Assembly (NCBI GenBank): GCA_031547595.1 | Contig: JAVBRU010000072.1 | Coordinates: 1-31,165 of the forward strand | Source: JAVBRU01 sp031547595 | GTDB taxonomy: Bacteria > Bacillota > Clostridia > Christensenellales > Aristaeellaceae | DNA length: 31,165 nucleotides | Reading direction: 5' to 3' | In this document: positions 8,149-15,904 of the stretch, in pieces | How positions within the stretch are numbered: the first letter of the stretch is position 1 | Layout: every line of letters starts with the position of its first letter | The notes under the pieces: model-generated | The model's database searches: none | Told to the model about the DNA's origin: nothing | The model's input: the letters and a program-made list of their open reading frames with translations, nothing else | Program-made: the position numbers and the translations under genes

Positions 8149-9858
8149 ATGCTATACGACAACAACATCTGGCTGGGCACATCCAAGGCGGGCGCGGTCT
8201 GCCTGCTTCCTTCCATGGCCAACCGCCACGGGCTGATCGCCGGTGCAACTGGCACGGGCAAGACGGTGACGCTCCAGGTGATGGCCGAGGGCTTTTCCCA
8301 GCTGGGCGTGCCGGTTTTCATGGCTGATGTGAAGGGCGACCTGGGCGGGCTGTGTAAACCGGGCGAAAGCAACGATAAAATCGAAAGCCGCATGGCCGCC
8401 TGCGGTGTTACACACCTGCCCTTCCGCTCCTCCCCCGTCACGTTCTGGGACGTTTTTGGGCAAAAGGGCCACCCCGTGCGCACCAGTGTCAGCCAGATTG
8501 GGCCGCTGCTGCTGGCGCGGCTGTTGCAGCTCAACGACACGCAGGCCGGCGTACTGCACCTGGTGTTCCGCATTGCGGATGACCAGGGCATGCTGCTGAT
8601 CGACCTCAAGGACGTAAAGGCCATGCTGGCCTACGTGGGCGAAAACGCCGCCAAGTATACGTTGGATTACGGCAACATCACCAAGGCCACCGTGGGCGCC
8701 ATCCAGCGTGCCATTGCTATTTTGGAAGACCAGGGCGGCAACCAGTTCTTTGGCGAGCCCGCGCTGGACATCGCGGATTGGCTGATGCAGGACGATGCGG
8801 GCAACGGCGTGATCAACATCCTGGCCGCCGATGTGCTGTTTCGAAAGCCGGTGCTCTACTCCACCTTCCTTTTGTGGCTGCTGGCGGAGCTTTATGAGCT
8901 GCTGCCCGAATGCGGAGACCTCCAAAAGCCCAAGATGGTGTTCTTCTTTGACGAAGCGCACCTGTTGTTTGACGACTGCTCCAAGGCGCTGATGGAGCTG
9001 ATCGAGCGCACCGTGCGCCTGATCCGCAGCAAGGGCGTGGGCGTATACTTCATCACCCAGTCCCCCACCGACATCCCCTCCGGCGTACTCTCGCAGCTAT
9101 CCGGCCGTGTGCAGCACGCGCTTCGCGCCTTTACCCCGCAGGAGCAAAAGGTGGTGCGCGCCGTATCGCAGACCTTCCGCGTCAATCCCGAGTTCAACAC
9201 CGAAGAAGTGCTGATGAGCCTGTCCACCGGCGAAGCGCTGATGTCCTTCCTGCAGGAAGACGGCACGCCTTCCATCGTGCAGCGTGCCACCATCTTGCCC
9301 CCGCAAAGCGCCATTGGTGCGATCAGCGATAGCCTTCGCCAATCCATGATGCAAACGGACGGCGTGCTGGATAAGTACGACGAGGCCTTTGACCGCGAGA
9401 GCGCGTATGAAATCCTGTCCGCGCGCTTCACTGCCCAAGGCGTCAGCAAAACCCAGGTGGTGCAGCAGATTCCGCAGGCCGCCTATCAGGAAGCCACGGC
9501 GCAGCCAGCCTACCAGCCTATGGCTTTCCGCGTGTTCAACCCCCAGACCGGTATGTACGAGGAACAGCCCCTGCAGCAAATGCAGCAGCCTGTTTACCAG
9601 CCGCCCGCGCAGGCACCCATGGTCTATCAGCAGCCCGCCGCGCCGGTTGTTTATCAGCCGCCGGTAGAAATCACCCCTGAAGTGAAGACAACCACCACCC
9701 GCAAGACCACCGTCAAGAAAGAAGAAAAATCCTACGGCATGCAGCTGCTTGATTCCTTCACCAAGAGCGCCACCACCAGCTCCGGCCGCGAGGTGGGGCG
9801 GCAGCTGACACGCTCGCTACTTGGCACCCTCGGCCTCACAGGCACCAAAAAGAAGTAA
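8149..9858 (+). CDS. HerA/YjgR-like ATPase (DUF853 family)
   Basis: The 569-residue product has a Walker A motif GATGTGKT at 32-39, MADVKGDLGG at 58-67, a Walker B VFFFDEAH at 264-271 and a sensor-like FITQSPTDIP at 301-310. This order fits the YjgR/DUF853 branch of HerA-FtsK ATPases, whose role is unknown. After about residue 450 comes a low-complexity region rich in Q, P, Y and A, then a lysine/threonine-rich segment and a conserved tail (SYGMQLLDSFTK ... LTRSLLGTLGL). The start follows AGGAGG at good spacing, 33 bases after ispDF. No nuclease or Sir2-like gene is adjacent, so there is no sign of a HerA-type defence system. Confidence 0.9.
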   Translation: MLYDNNIWLGTSKAGAVCLLPSMANRHGLIAGATGTGKTVTLQVMAEGFSQLGVPVFMADVKGDLGGLCKPGESNDKIESRMAACGVTHLPFRSSPVTFWDVFGQKGHPVRTSVSQIGPLLLARLLQLNDTQAGVLHLVFRIADDQGMLLIDLKDVKAMLAYVGENAAKYTLDYGNITKATVGAIQRAIAILEDQGGNQFFGEPALDIADWLMQDDAGNGVINILAADVLFRKPVLYSTFLLWLLAELYELLPECGDLQKPKMVFFFDEAHLLFDDCSKALMELIERTVRLIRSKGVGVYFITQSPTDIPSGVLSQLSGRVQHALRAFTPQEQKVVRAVSQTFRVNPEFNTEEVLMSLSTGEALMSFLQEDGTPSIVQRATILPPQSAIGAISDSLRQSMMQTDGVLDKYDEAFDRESAYEILSARFTAQGVSKTQVVQQIPQAAYQEATAQPAYQPMAFRVFNPQTGMYEEQPLQQMQQPVYQPPAQAPMVYQQPAAPVVYQPPVEITPEVKTTTTRKTTVKKEEKSYGMQLLDSFTKSATTSSGREVGRQLTRSLLGTLGLTGTKKK

Positions 9859-9870
9859 AACACATCATAA

Positions 9871-9909
9871 CCACCTCCCGCATCGTCCATACTACCTTGC
9901 GGGAGGTGG
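9871..9909 (+). promoter_or_regulatory. 12-bp perfect hairpin enclosing a ribosome-binding site
   Basis: The arms CCACCTCCCGCA and TGCGGGAGGTGG pair perfectly around a 15-base loop. The right arm contains GGGAGG, the only plausible ribosome site of the downstream YwaF-like gene, whose TTG start is seven bases after the arm. The left arm begins 13 bases after the stop codon of the HerA-like gene. No T-run follows, so it is not a standard terminator. In RNA the structure should hide the ribosome site. Confidence 0.7.
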
Positions 9910-9915
9910 AGTGGA

Positions 9916-10539
9916 TTGGCATTATATGTGACGCTGTTTTTTGGGCTTCTGGCGGTATTATGCCGTATGAAGGGCCGCCCGCGTGTTTTGGGGATTTTGT
10001 GGGGGGTAGCAACCTATACCGCCATGCTGACGCAAAGCATCCTGCTGGCAGCAGACGGCCTGTGGAATGTACAAACTGGCCTGCCGCTGCATCTTTGCAG
10101 CTTTTCCGGCATACTGACGCTGCCGCTGTTTTTGCTGGACTCCCCCGCCCTGCGGCGCTTTTATGTGTTCCTCAGCGCGCCTGCGGCTGTTGTAGCGCTG
10201 GTATATCCCGCACTGATGCCGTTGTCCACTTTGCCGTGGCTGGCCGAGTTTTGCTTTTTTGCCCTGCACGCGCTGATTGTGTTCGCGCCGTTCATGTTGC
10301 GTGGTTCACTGGAGGACGCGCGGGGGATGCTGGGCATCTGTATTTTGCTGATCACCCTGGCAGCCACGGTGGATGTGCTGTTTGACGCCAACTACCTGTT
10401 TCTGCGCGCCATACCCGTGGGCACGCCCTTTGGCTGGATGGACACGCTCTCCATGCGCACACGCATTGCTTTGTTTGCCGTCCTTGCAGTCCTTGTCTCA
10501 TACGTCCCATTCAAAAGGAGGAAACCTCATGAAGCGTAA
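9916..10539 (+). CDS. YwaF-like integral membrane protein
   Basis: From a TTG start the product has 207 residues and six or seven hydrophobic segments. The motif GLPLHLCSFSGIL after the second segment is typical of the YwaF (TIGR02206-like) family, which is of unknown function. ATG and GTG alternatives nearby are out of frame or hit stops, so TTG with GGGAGG nine bases upstream is the best start. The gene ends 11 bases inside the phosphofructokinase gene, suggesting coupling. Initiation may be weak because of the TTG codon and the hairpin over the ribosome site. Confidence 0.8.
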   Translation: MALYVTLFFGLLAVLCRMKGRPRVLGILWGVATYTAMLTQSILLAADGLWNVQTGLPLHLCSFSGILTLPLFLLDSPALRRFYVFLSAPAAVVALVYPALMPLSTLPWLAEFCFFALHALIVFAPFMLRGSLEDARGMLGICILLITLAATVDVLFDANYLFLRAIPVGTPFGWMDTLSMRTRIALFAVLAVLVSYVPFKRRKPHEA

Positions 10540-11602
10540 AATCGGCATATTGACCAGCGGCGGGGATTGCCCTGGCCTGAACGCCGCCATCCGCGGAGTG
10601 GCGCGCGCAGCATACGAAATGTTCGACGCCGAGATCATCGGCATCAGCGACGGATACCGCGGCCTGATCGAGGGCGAATATCAATTGATGAAGCGCAGTC
10701 AGTTCTCCGGAATCCTCACGCTGGGCGGCACCATCCTGGGCACCAGCCGCCAGCCCTTCCGTAATATGCGCGTGATTGGCGAGGATCAGGTGGACAAAGT
10801 ATCCGAAATGAAGAAGAACTACAAAGCCATGGGGCTGGACTGCCTGGTGGCGCTGGGCGGCAACGGCACGCACAAAACGGCCAATCTGCTGGCGCAGGAG
10901 GGCCTGAACGTGATTGGCTTGCCCAAGACCATCGATAACGACCTGGCCGGCACCGATTTCACCTTCGGCTTCCACACCGCTGTTGACATCGCCACCGATG
11001 TAATCGACCGCATCCACACCACCGCAGCCAGCCATGGCCGCTGCATGGTGATTGAGCTGATGGGCAACAAGGCCGGCTGGCTCACACTGTATGCAGGTGT
11101 TGCAGGCGGTGCGGATGTGATTTTGATCCCCGAAGTGCCCTACGATATCAATCAAGTGGCGCAGGTGGTGGAGCAGCGGGCCACGGGCAAAAAGCCCTTC
11201 TCCATCCTGGCGGTGGCCGAGGGCGCAATGGATGTGGAAGAAGCCAAAATGCGCCGAAAAGACCGCGAGGCCTACCGCGCCGAAACAGGTTTTACATCCA
11301 TCAGCAGCCGCATCTGCAAGCAGCTGGCCGACATGGTGGGCGTGGAAACCCGCCCCGTGGTGCCCGGGCATATGCAGCGGGGCGGCACGCCCAGCGCGTA
11401 CGACCGTGTGCTGGCCACACAGTTTGGCGTGCACGCGGCACAGCTTATCCGAGATGGTGCGTATGGATACAGTGTAGCACTCTCCGGCAACACCATCACC
11501 CACAACAAGCTGAGCGACATTGCCGGGGTATCCAAACTTGTGCCTGCTGATCATCAGATGGTAGGCATCGCAAAAGATATCGGCATTTCCTTTGGCGATT
11601 GA
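10529..11602 (+). CDS. 6-phosphofructokinase, PFK_mixed type (phosphoryl donor uncertain)
   Basis: The ATG after AAAAGGAGGAAACCTC gives 357 residues starting MKRKIGILTSGGDCPGLNAA. The catalytic segment PKTIDND (132-138) carries the base D136, and IELMGNKAGW and VPGHMQRGG-type sugar-phosphate segments are present. The nucleotide/PPi loop reads GGNGT (110-114). Aligned to E. coli PfkA, D103 is replaced by N112, G104 is kept (G113) and G124 is K133. Gly at 104 is usual for ATP enzymes and Lys at 124 for PPi enzymes, so the donor cannot be read with certainty. The enzyme phosphorylates fructose 6-phosphate in glycolysis. The frame is open upstream by 52 codons inside the YwaF-like gene, which is not coding. 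Confidence 0.93.
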   Translation: MKRKIGILTSGGDCPGLNAAIRGVARAAYEMFDAEIIGISDGYRGLIEGEYQLMKRSQFSGILTLGGTILGTSRQPFRNMRVIGEDQVDKVSEMKKNYKAMGLDCLVALGGNGTHKTANLLAQEGLNVIGLPKTIDNDLAGTDFTFGFHTAVDIATDVIDRIHTTAASHGRCMVIELMGNKAGWLTLYAGVAGGADVILIPEVPYDINQVAQVVEQRATGKKPFSILAVAEGAMDVEEAKMRRKDREAYRAETGFTSISSRICKQLADMVGVETRPVVPGHMQRGGTPSAYDRVLATQFGVHAAQLIRDGAYGYSVALSGNTITHNKLSDIAGVSKLVPADHQMVGIAKDIGISFGD

Positions 11603-11666
11603 TGGCATGAATTTTCCGTGATACCGCGTTGTATGTATAAACAATACGAAAGCGGAGGAAAATACC

Positions 11667-12140
11667 ATGTGGACATGCCCCCGATGCAATATCAACAACC
11701 GTGAGACTTCTTCTGTGTGCGATGGCTGCGGCGCGGTGCGCAGCGCCGGTCGCTTTGCCTCGGCCCCTCCTGTGAAGCAGCCCATGCGTCAGCAGGAGAC
11801 ACCCCGCGTTTCCCGCGCAGACCAGCCCTCGGCCCCGCAAGTAACGCCTTTTGTAGAGCAAGCAGAAGCACCCGCCCGCCCCCGCCGCGCTTTCGGCGCG
11901 ATATTTGTCAGAGCCGTAGGGCATCTTTTGTGCGTGTTGCTGCCGCTGCTTGTGATCGCACTCAGTTGGCGGCAATATAACGTATTGCACGGCTGGCTGA
12001 TCCCCCTGTTCCTGGAGCCGGAAACGCCGGATGTCTACCAAATGATACTATATATCGTGCTCACCTTCACTGCGTGCCTGCTGGCCTTGGTGCCGGGGCT
12101 GACGCTGCTGACGCGCAAAGGACACACGCTGAAAGACTGA
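11667..12140 (+). CDS. RanBP2-type zinc finger membrane protein, unknown function
   Basis: The 157-residue product begins MWTCPRCNINN...CDGCG. W2, C4, C7, N11, C18 and C21 fit the RanBP2-type zinc finger spacing (W-x-C-x2-C-x3-N-x6-C-x2-C) exactly. A proline/alanine/glutamine-rich linker spans about residues 27-72. Two hydrophobic helices follow at about 82-99 and 125-146. This suggests a two-span membrane protein with a cytoplasmic zinc finger. The start follows AGCGGAGGAAAATACC. It lies between phosphofructokinase and the ATP-grasp pair in the same direction. No function can be assigned. Confidence 0.75.
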   Translation: MWTCPRCNINNRETSSVCDGCGAVRSAGRFASAPPVKQPMRQQETPRVSRADQPSAPQVTPFVEQAEAPARPRRAFGAIFVRAVGHLLCVLLPLLVIALSWRQYNVLHGWLIPLFLEPETPDVYQMILYIVLTFTACLLALVPGLTLLTRKGHTLKD

Positions 12141-12151
12141 AAGGAATTTCC

Positions 12152-13021
12152 ATGCAAGGATGGTTGATTGTCAACGGGTTTTGGCACAGCGCTTCCACCG
12201 ACACGATGGAGGCGCTGCTGCGCGTTTCTGCCGCCAAGGCCGGGATAGACCTGACGGTGCTATGCAATGACGAACTCCTGATGACCCTGCCGGACGCTGT
12301 GCTTGTACAGCCGCGCCCGCGCCCTGATTTTGTGCTGATGTGGGATAAGGACATCCGCTTGGCATCCCTGCTGGAACTGCAGGGCATACCCGTGTTTAAC
12401 AGCGCCGCAGCCATCGCGCTATGCGACGACAAAACCTTGACCCACATGAAGCTGGCGCGCCTTTCCATCCCCACGCCTACCACCATCCTGTGCCCGCAGA
12501 CGTTTGCCAACGTGGGCTATACGCGGGATGCGTTTATCGAGCAGGTGGCGCAGGTGCTGGGGCTGCCCTTTGTGCTCAAGGAAGGCTGCGGCTCCTTTGG
12601 CCAGCAGGTGTATCTGGTCAAAGACACCGCGCAGGCCAAGACGCTGATGCAAAGCACCAGCGGCCCGTTGTTGTTCCAACAGTTTATTGCCGAAAGCTTT
12701 GGCCGGGATGTGCGCCTGTATATCGTGGGCGGCCAGCCGGTCGCCGCCATGTGCCGCATGAACACCTCCGGGGATTTCAGGGCCAACATCGCGGGCGGCG
12801 GCCATGCCGTGGCCTACACCCCCAGCAAGGAAGAATGCGATCTTGCCATTGCGGCCTGCGGCGCGCTGGGGCTTGCCTTTGCCGGGGTTGATCTGCTGTT
12901 TGGCAAGGATGGTCCGCTGCTGTGCGAGGTCAACTCCAACGCACACTTTGCCGCGCTGGCCGATCTGACAGGAATCAACCCCGCCGATGCCATCTACCGG
13001 CACATCAAAGAGGTTCTATGA
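12152..13021 (+). CDS. RimK-like ATP-grasp ligase (first of a pair)
   Basis: From the ATG after AAAGGAATTTCC the product has 289 residues. It shows the order of a RimK/LysX-type ATP-grasp enzyme: CDDKTLTHMKL at 91-101, lysine K143 in VLKEGCGSFGQQVYLV, FGRDVRLYIVGG at 183-194, GDFRANIAGGGHA at 207-219 and the metal-binding EVN at 259-261 in LCEVNSNAHF. Such enzymes use ATP to join a carboxylate to an amine or other nucleophile. The substrate is unknown. The stop overlaps the start of a second ATP-grasp gene (ATGA). The earlier in-frame ATG, 26 codons upstream, lies inside the zinc-finger gene and lacks a ribosome site. Confidence 0.88.
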   Translation: MQGWLIVNGFWHSASTDTMEALLRVSAAKAGIDLTVLCNDELLMTLPDAVLVQPRPRPDFVLMWDKDIRLASLLELQGIPVFNSAAAIALCDDKTLTHMKLARLSIPTPTTILCPQTFANVGYTRDAFIEQVAQVLGLPFVLKEGCGSFGQQVYLVKDTAQAKTLMQSTSGPLLFQQFIAESFGRDVRLYIVGGQPVAAMCRMNTSGDFRANIAGGGHAVAYTPSKEECDLAIAACGALGLAFAGVDLLFGKDGPLLCEVNSNAHFAALADLTGINPADAIYRHIKEVL

Positions 13022-13845
13022 AGGGATACCTGATATACGATGCTCCGCAAATTGCGCGCAATCAGCGCTTTATCGACTTTTTTCTGCATGCGGCCAAGGT
13101 GCGGGGCGTACAATTACAATTGATAACGGTGGATCAGCTGGCCTGCGGTATCCGGTATGGCCAGCCCTTTTTGCTGCCAGAGGTGCCGGATTTTGCTGTG
13201 GTGCGCGGCATGCATCCACTGCTGTCCCGCCATATGGAGCGCTGCGGCGTGCGCGTGTTCAACAATTCCACGGTGTCGGACATCTGCAACGACAAGCAAA
13301 AGACCCACGCTTATCTGACGGCGCACGGCATCCCCATGCTGGATACAGGGTTTGTGAGCATCAATGCGCCCTTGCATCCATTCCCCTACCCCGTGGTGCT
13401 CAAAGCCTCCGGCGGGTGCGGCGGACGGCAGGTATATCTGTGCGAGGATGAAGTTATATACCTTGAAAACTTGCAAAAAATCAGTCCCGACACCGCTGTG
13501 GTGCAGCCGCTTTGCGACACGCCGGGGCGGGATGTGCGGGTGTACATGCTGGGCAAAACCATGGTGCAGGCCATGCTTCGCTATACAGACGGCGATTTTC
13601 GCAGCAACTTCGGCCTGCATGGCACCGCTCAAAAGCACGTGCTGACCACAGAACAAGCTAAGCTTGTGCAGCGGGTGAGCGAGCTTTTCGATTTTGCTTT
13701 GGTCGGTGTGGACATGATCTTTCATGAGGGCCGCGCATACATCAACGAAATCGAAGACGCGGTGGGCACGCGCATGTTATATCAATTCACAAACCTACAA
13801 ATTGTCGAAATGTATATGGATTTTATTCTGTCTCACATGGGATAA
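13018..13845 (+). CDS. RimK-like ATP-grasp protein (second of a pair) with altered metal motif
   Basis: The 275-residue product has the same layout as its neighbour: CNDKQKTHAYL at 90-100, K129 in VVLKASGGCGGRQVYL, GRDVRVYMLGK at 170-180, GDFRSNFGLHGTA at 192-204 and GVDMIF at 230-235. The metal-binding ExN motif is replaced by E244-I-E246 (INEIEDAVGTRM), so the magnesium site differs from standard RimK-like enzymes. The two proteins are clearly diverged paralogues. The ATG overlaps the preceding stop by four bases, which suggests coordinated synthesis and perhaps a heteromeric or sequential ligase pair. Substrate unknown. Confidence 0.86.
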   Translation: MKGYLIYDAPQIARNQRFIDFFLHAAKVRGVQLQLITVDQLACGIRYGQPFLLPEVPDFAVVRGMHPLLSRHMERCGVRVFNNSTVSDICNDKQKTHAYLTAHGIPMLDTGFVSINAPLHPFPYPVVLKASGGCGGRQVYLCEDEVIYLENLQKISPDTAVVQPLCDTPGRDVRVYMLGKTMVQAMLRYTDGDFRSNFGLHGTAQKHVLTTEQAKLVQRVSELFDFALVGVDMIFHEGRAYINEIEDAVGTRMLYQFTNLQIVEMYMDFILSHMG

Positions 13846-13901
13846 ACATCAAAACCTTCGCATACTGTGTACGGCATACACCGTTTGAGGAGGTTTTCAT
13901 T

Positions 13902-14924
13902 ATGGCCGATTCCATCCGTCACCTGTTCCCCGGCAGCAATACCCACCGTGGCTTTTATGGCTTTTTCGAGAATTTGCAGAGCCTTGGCAAGCGCGTCACC
14001 GTGCTCAAGGGCGGCCCCGGCGTGGGCAAAAGCAGCCTGATGCGCGCGGTAGGCAGCCATTATGAATCACAGGGCCAGCAAGTGGCATACTACCATTGCT
14101 CGGGCGATCCGGACAGCCTGGACGCAGTACTGATCCCCGAAGCAGGCATTTTGATGCTGGATGGCACATCACCGCATGTGATCGACCCTGTGCAGCCCGG
14201 TGCGGTGGACGGGATCCTGAACCTTGGCGTCTGCCTCGACGAAGACAAGCTGGCCGAGGAGCAGGATATCCTGCTGGACGTTCAAAAGGGTATTTCCCGC
14301 GCATACGCCCGGGCATACCGGTATCTGTCTGCCGCACATTCCATTCGCAGCGATGCCGCCGCCATCTATCAAAGCGCGCTGACGCCCGCCGCGCACCGCA
14401 CAGTCGCCAAAGAGCTGATGATGCACGTGCCCTCCGGCCCGGTCGGCGTGATCACGCATCAGTATGTGCAGGCCGTCACCTACAAGGGCGTGCTGCAATA
14501 CCTGGACTCCCTGCAAGCAGACAAAGTCATTTGCCTGGAAACGCCCTGGGGGTATTCCTTGGACGCGATGCTGCGCCCGCTGTATGATGTGGCCGTGCGC
14601 GAGGGCCTGAAGGCAGACTGCTATTATGACCCGCTGGACGGCGAGTGCCTGGCGCATATCCGCATTGGCCATGTGCTGTTCACCGGCGCTTCGTTCCTGG
14701 ACGCGCCGCACCTGACACCGGATTTTACGCGCCATGTGCTGACCGCGCACAGCGCTGTGCTGGCGTTTGACCGCGCGGGGTACGACCTCTTGGTCAACCA
14801 GGCCGTGGAGTCTCTCGGCGAAGCCAAATCCCTGCATGATACGCTGGAGCGCTATTATATCGATGCCATGGATTATGAGCGCCTGGGCGAAATCAAGGCC
14901 GAATACATGAAAAAACTTCCGTAA
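13902..14924 (+). CDS. Uncharacterised P-loop ATPase (PRK06851-like)
   Basis: The 340-residue product has a Walker A motif GGPGVGKSS at 37-45, followed by YYHCSGDPDSLDAVLIPE and MLDGTSPHVIDP. I recognise this pattern from the PRK06851 group of Bacillota ATPases, which has no assigned function. The later part resembles a second nucleotide-fold half but lacks an obvious second P-loop. The start follows TTTGAGGAGGTTTTCATT. It lies 56 bases after the ATP-grasp pair in the same direction, so shared expression is plausible. I see no membrane segment or signal peptide. Confidence 0.78.
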   Translation: MADSIRHLFPGSNTHRGFYGFFENLQSLGKRVTVLKGGPGVGKSSLMRAVGSHYESQGQQVAYYHCSGDPDSLDAVLIPEAGILMLDGTSPHVIDPVQPGAVDGILNLGVCLDEDKLAEEQDILLDVQKGISRAYARAYRYLSAAHSIRSDAAAIYQSALTPAAHRTVAKELMMHVPSGPVGVITHQYVQAVTYKGVLQYLDSLQADKVICLETPWGYSLDAMLRPLYDVAVREGLKADCYYDPLDGECLAHIRIGHVLFTGASFLDAPHLTPDFTRHVLTAHSAVLAFDRAGYDLLVNQAVESLGEAKSLHDTLERYYIDAMDYERLGEIKAEYMKKLP

Positions 14925-14977
14925 ACCCGGCCGCAGACAGCAGGAATCCAGCGCCCTGAAAGCGAAATATACGAGGA

Positions 14978-15865
14978 ATGTATCCTTGTGTGGGGGTGTT
15001 GTACCTGTTTGGTTTTGTGAAATCCTTGCGCGCACAGGAATCTGTGCGCGCTTATGTGCTGATTGTGCTGGGCAGCCTGATTGGCGCGGCGGCGTATCCG
15101 TTGTTTTTGGTGCCAAACGCCATTGCGCCGGGCGGCTTAACGGGCATTGCCACCATCCTCAACTACCTGTTTGAGTGGCCGGTGGGCGTGGTGAGCATGA
15201 TCCTCAACATCCCCCTGTTCATCGTAGGCTACCGCGCGATGGGGCGCACGTTTGTGATACGCTCCATGATCGCCACAGTGCTGTTCTCCGCATTTATCGA
15301 TCTTCTGCCCCTGCCCTCGCTGACGGACGACCTATTGCTGGGCACTGTATATGGTGCGCTGCTGCTGGGCATTGGCCTGGGACTGATCCTTCGCGGCGGG
15401 GCGACCACTGGCGGCTCGGATATGATTGCACGCATGGTGCACACCCGCTTCCCGTTTATCACGGTAGGCGTGTTCCTGTTCATTATCGACTGCGCTGTCA
15501 TCCTGGCCGCTGCCTTCACCATGAGCACGCAGGCCGCCCTCTATGCCCTGATCTGCATCTTTATCAGCGCCCGCGTGGTGGACGTGATTTTGGCTGGCTT
15601 TGGTACGGCGAAAGCCTGCTATATAATCACCGACAGCAGCGAGAACATCACCGCCCGCATCATGGCCGAATTGGAACGCGGCGTGACGCTGCTGAAGGCC
15701 GTTGGCGCATATAGCGGCAAAGAGCGCAATGTGATCCTGTGCGTGGTGACCGACCGCGAGGTGGTAACTGTGAAGCGCATCGTGAAGGACGAGGACACCC
15801 GCGCATTTATGTTCATCACCGACACCCATGAAACGCTTGGCGAAGGGTTTGGGCCGCTGCTATAA
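14978..15865 (+). CDS. YitT family membrane protein (DUF161 + DUF2179)
   Basis: The product has five or six membrane helices (VLIVLGSLIGAAAYPLFLV, APGGLTGIATIL, LRGGATTGGSDMIARM and others). A cytoplasmic C-terminal DUF2179 domain follows (ITARIMAELERGVTLL ... TDREVVTVKRIVKD). This is the YitT family architecture; its role is unknown. The exact start is uncertain. The ATG used here follows GAGGA with almost no spacing, while in-frame GTG codons 4 and 6 residues later are better placed. A perfect inverted repeat begins at the stop codon and probably ends the transcript. Confidence 0.88.
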   Translation: MYPCVGVLYLFGFVKSLRAQESVRAYVLIVLGSLIGAAAYPLFLVPNAIAPGGLTGIATILNYLFEWPVGVVSMILNIPLFIVGYRAMGRTFVIRSMIATVLFSAFIDLLPLPSLTDDLLLGTVYGALLLGIGLGLILRGGATTGGSDMIARMVHTRFPFITVGVFLFIIDCAVILAAAFTMSTQAALYALICIFISARVVDVILAGFGTAKACYIITDSSENITARIMAELERGVTLLKAVGAYSGKERNVILCVVTDREVVTVKRIVKDEDTRAFMFITDTHETLGEGFGPLL

Positions 15866-15900
15866 TCAAAACCACCGGCACAGCCGGTGGTTTTGATTAT
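15862..15900. terminator. Bidirectional terminator-like perfect hairpin
   Basis: Arms of 18 bases, ATAATCAAAACCACCGGC and its exact complement, flank a three-base loop ACA. The GC core sits next to the loop, and each strand ends in TTTTGATTAT after the core, so the element can work for both the plus-strand yitT-like gene and the convergent pyr operon. It includes the stop codon of the YitT gene. Confidence 0.85.
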
Positions 15901-15904
15901 AAGG

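Noticed and set aside
8149..9858. HerA-like gene as part of an anti-phage system
   Set aside because: No Sir2, nuclease or DUF4297-like partner is adjacent, and the sequence fits the housekeeping YjgR/DUF853 branch.
10511..11785. 424-residue open frame on the minus strand
   Set aside because: It is antisense to phosphofructokinase, has low-quality composition and no family motifs.
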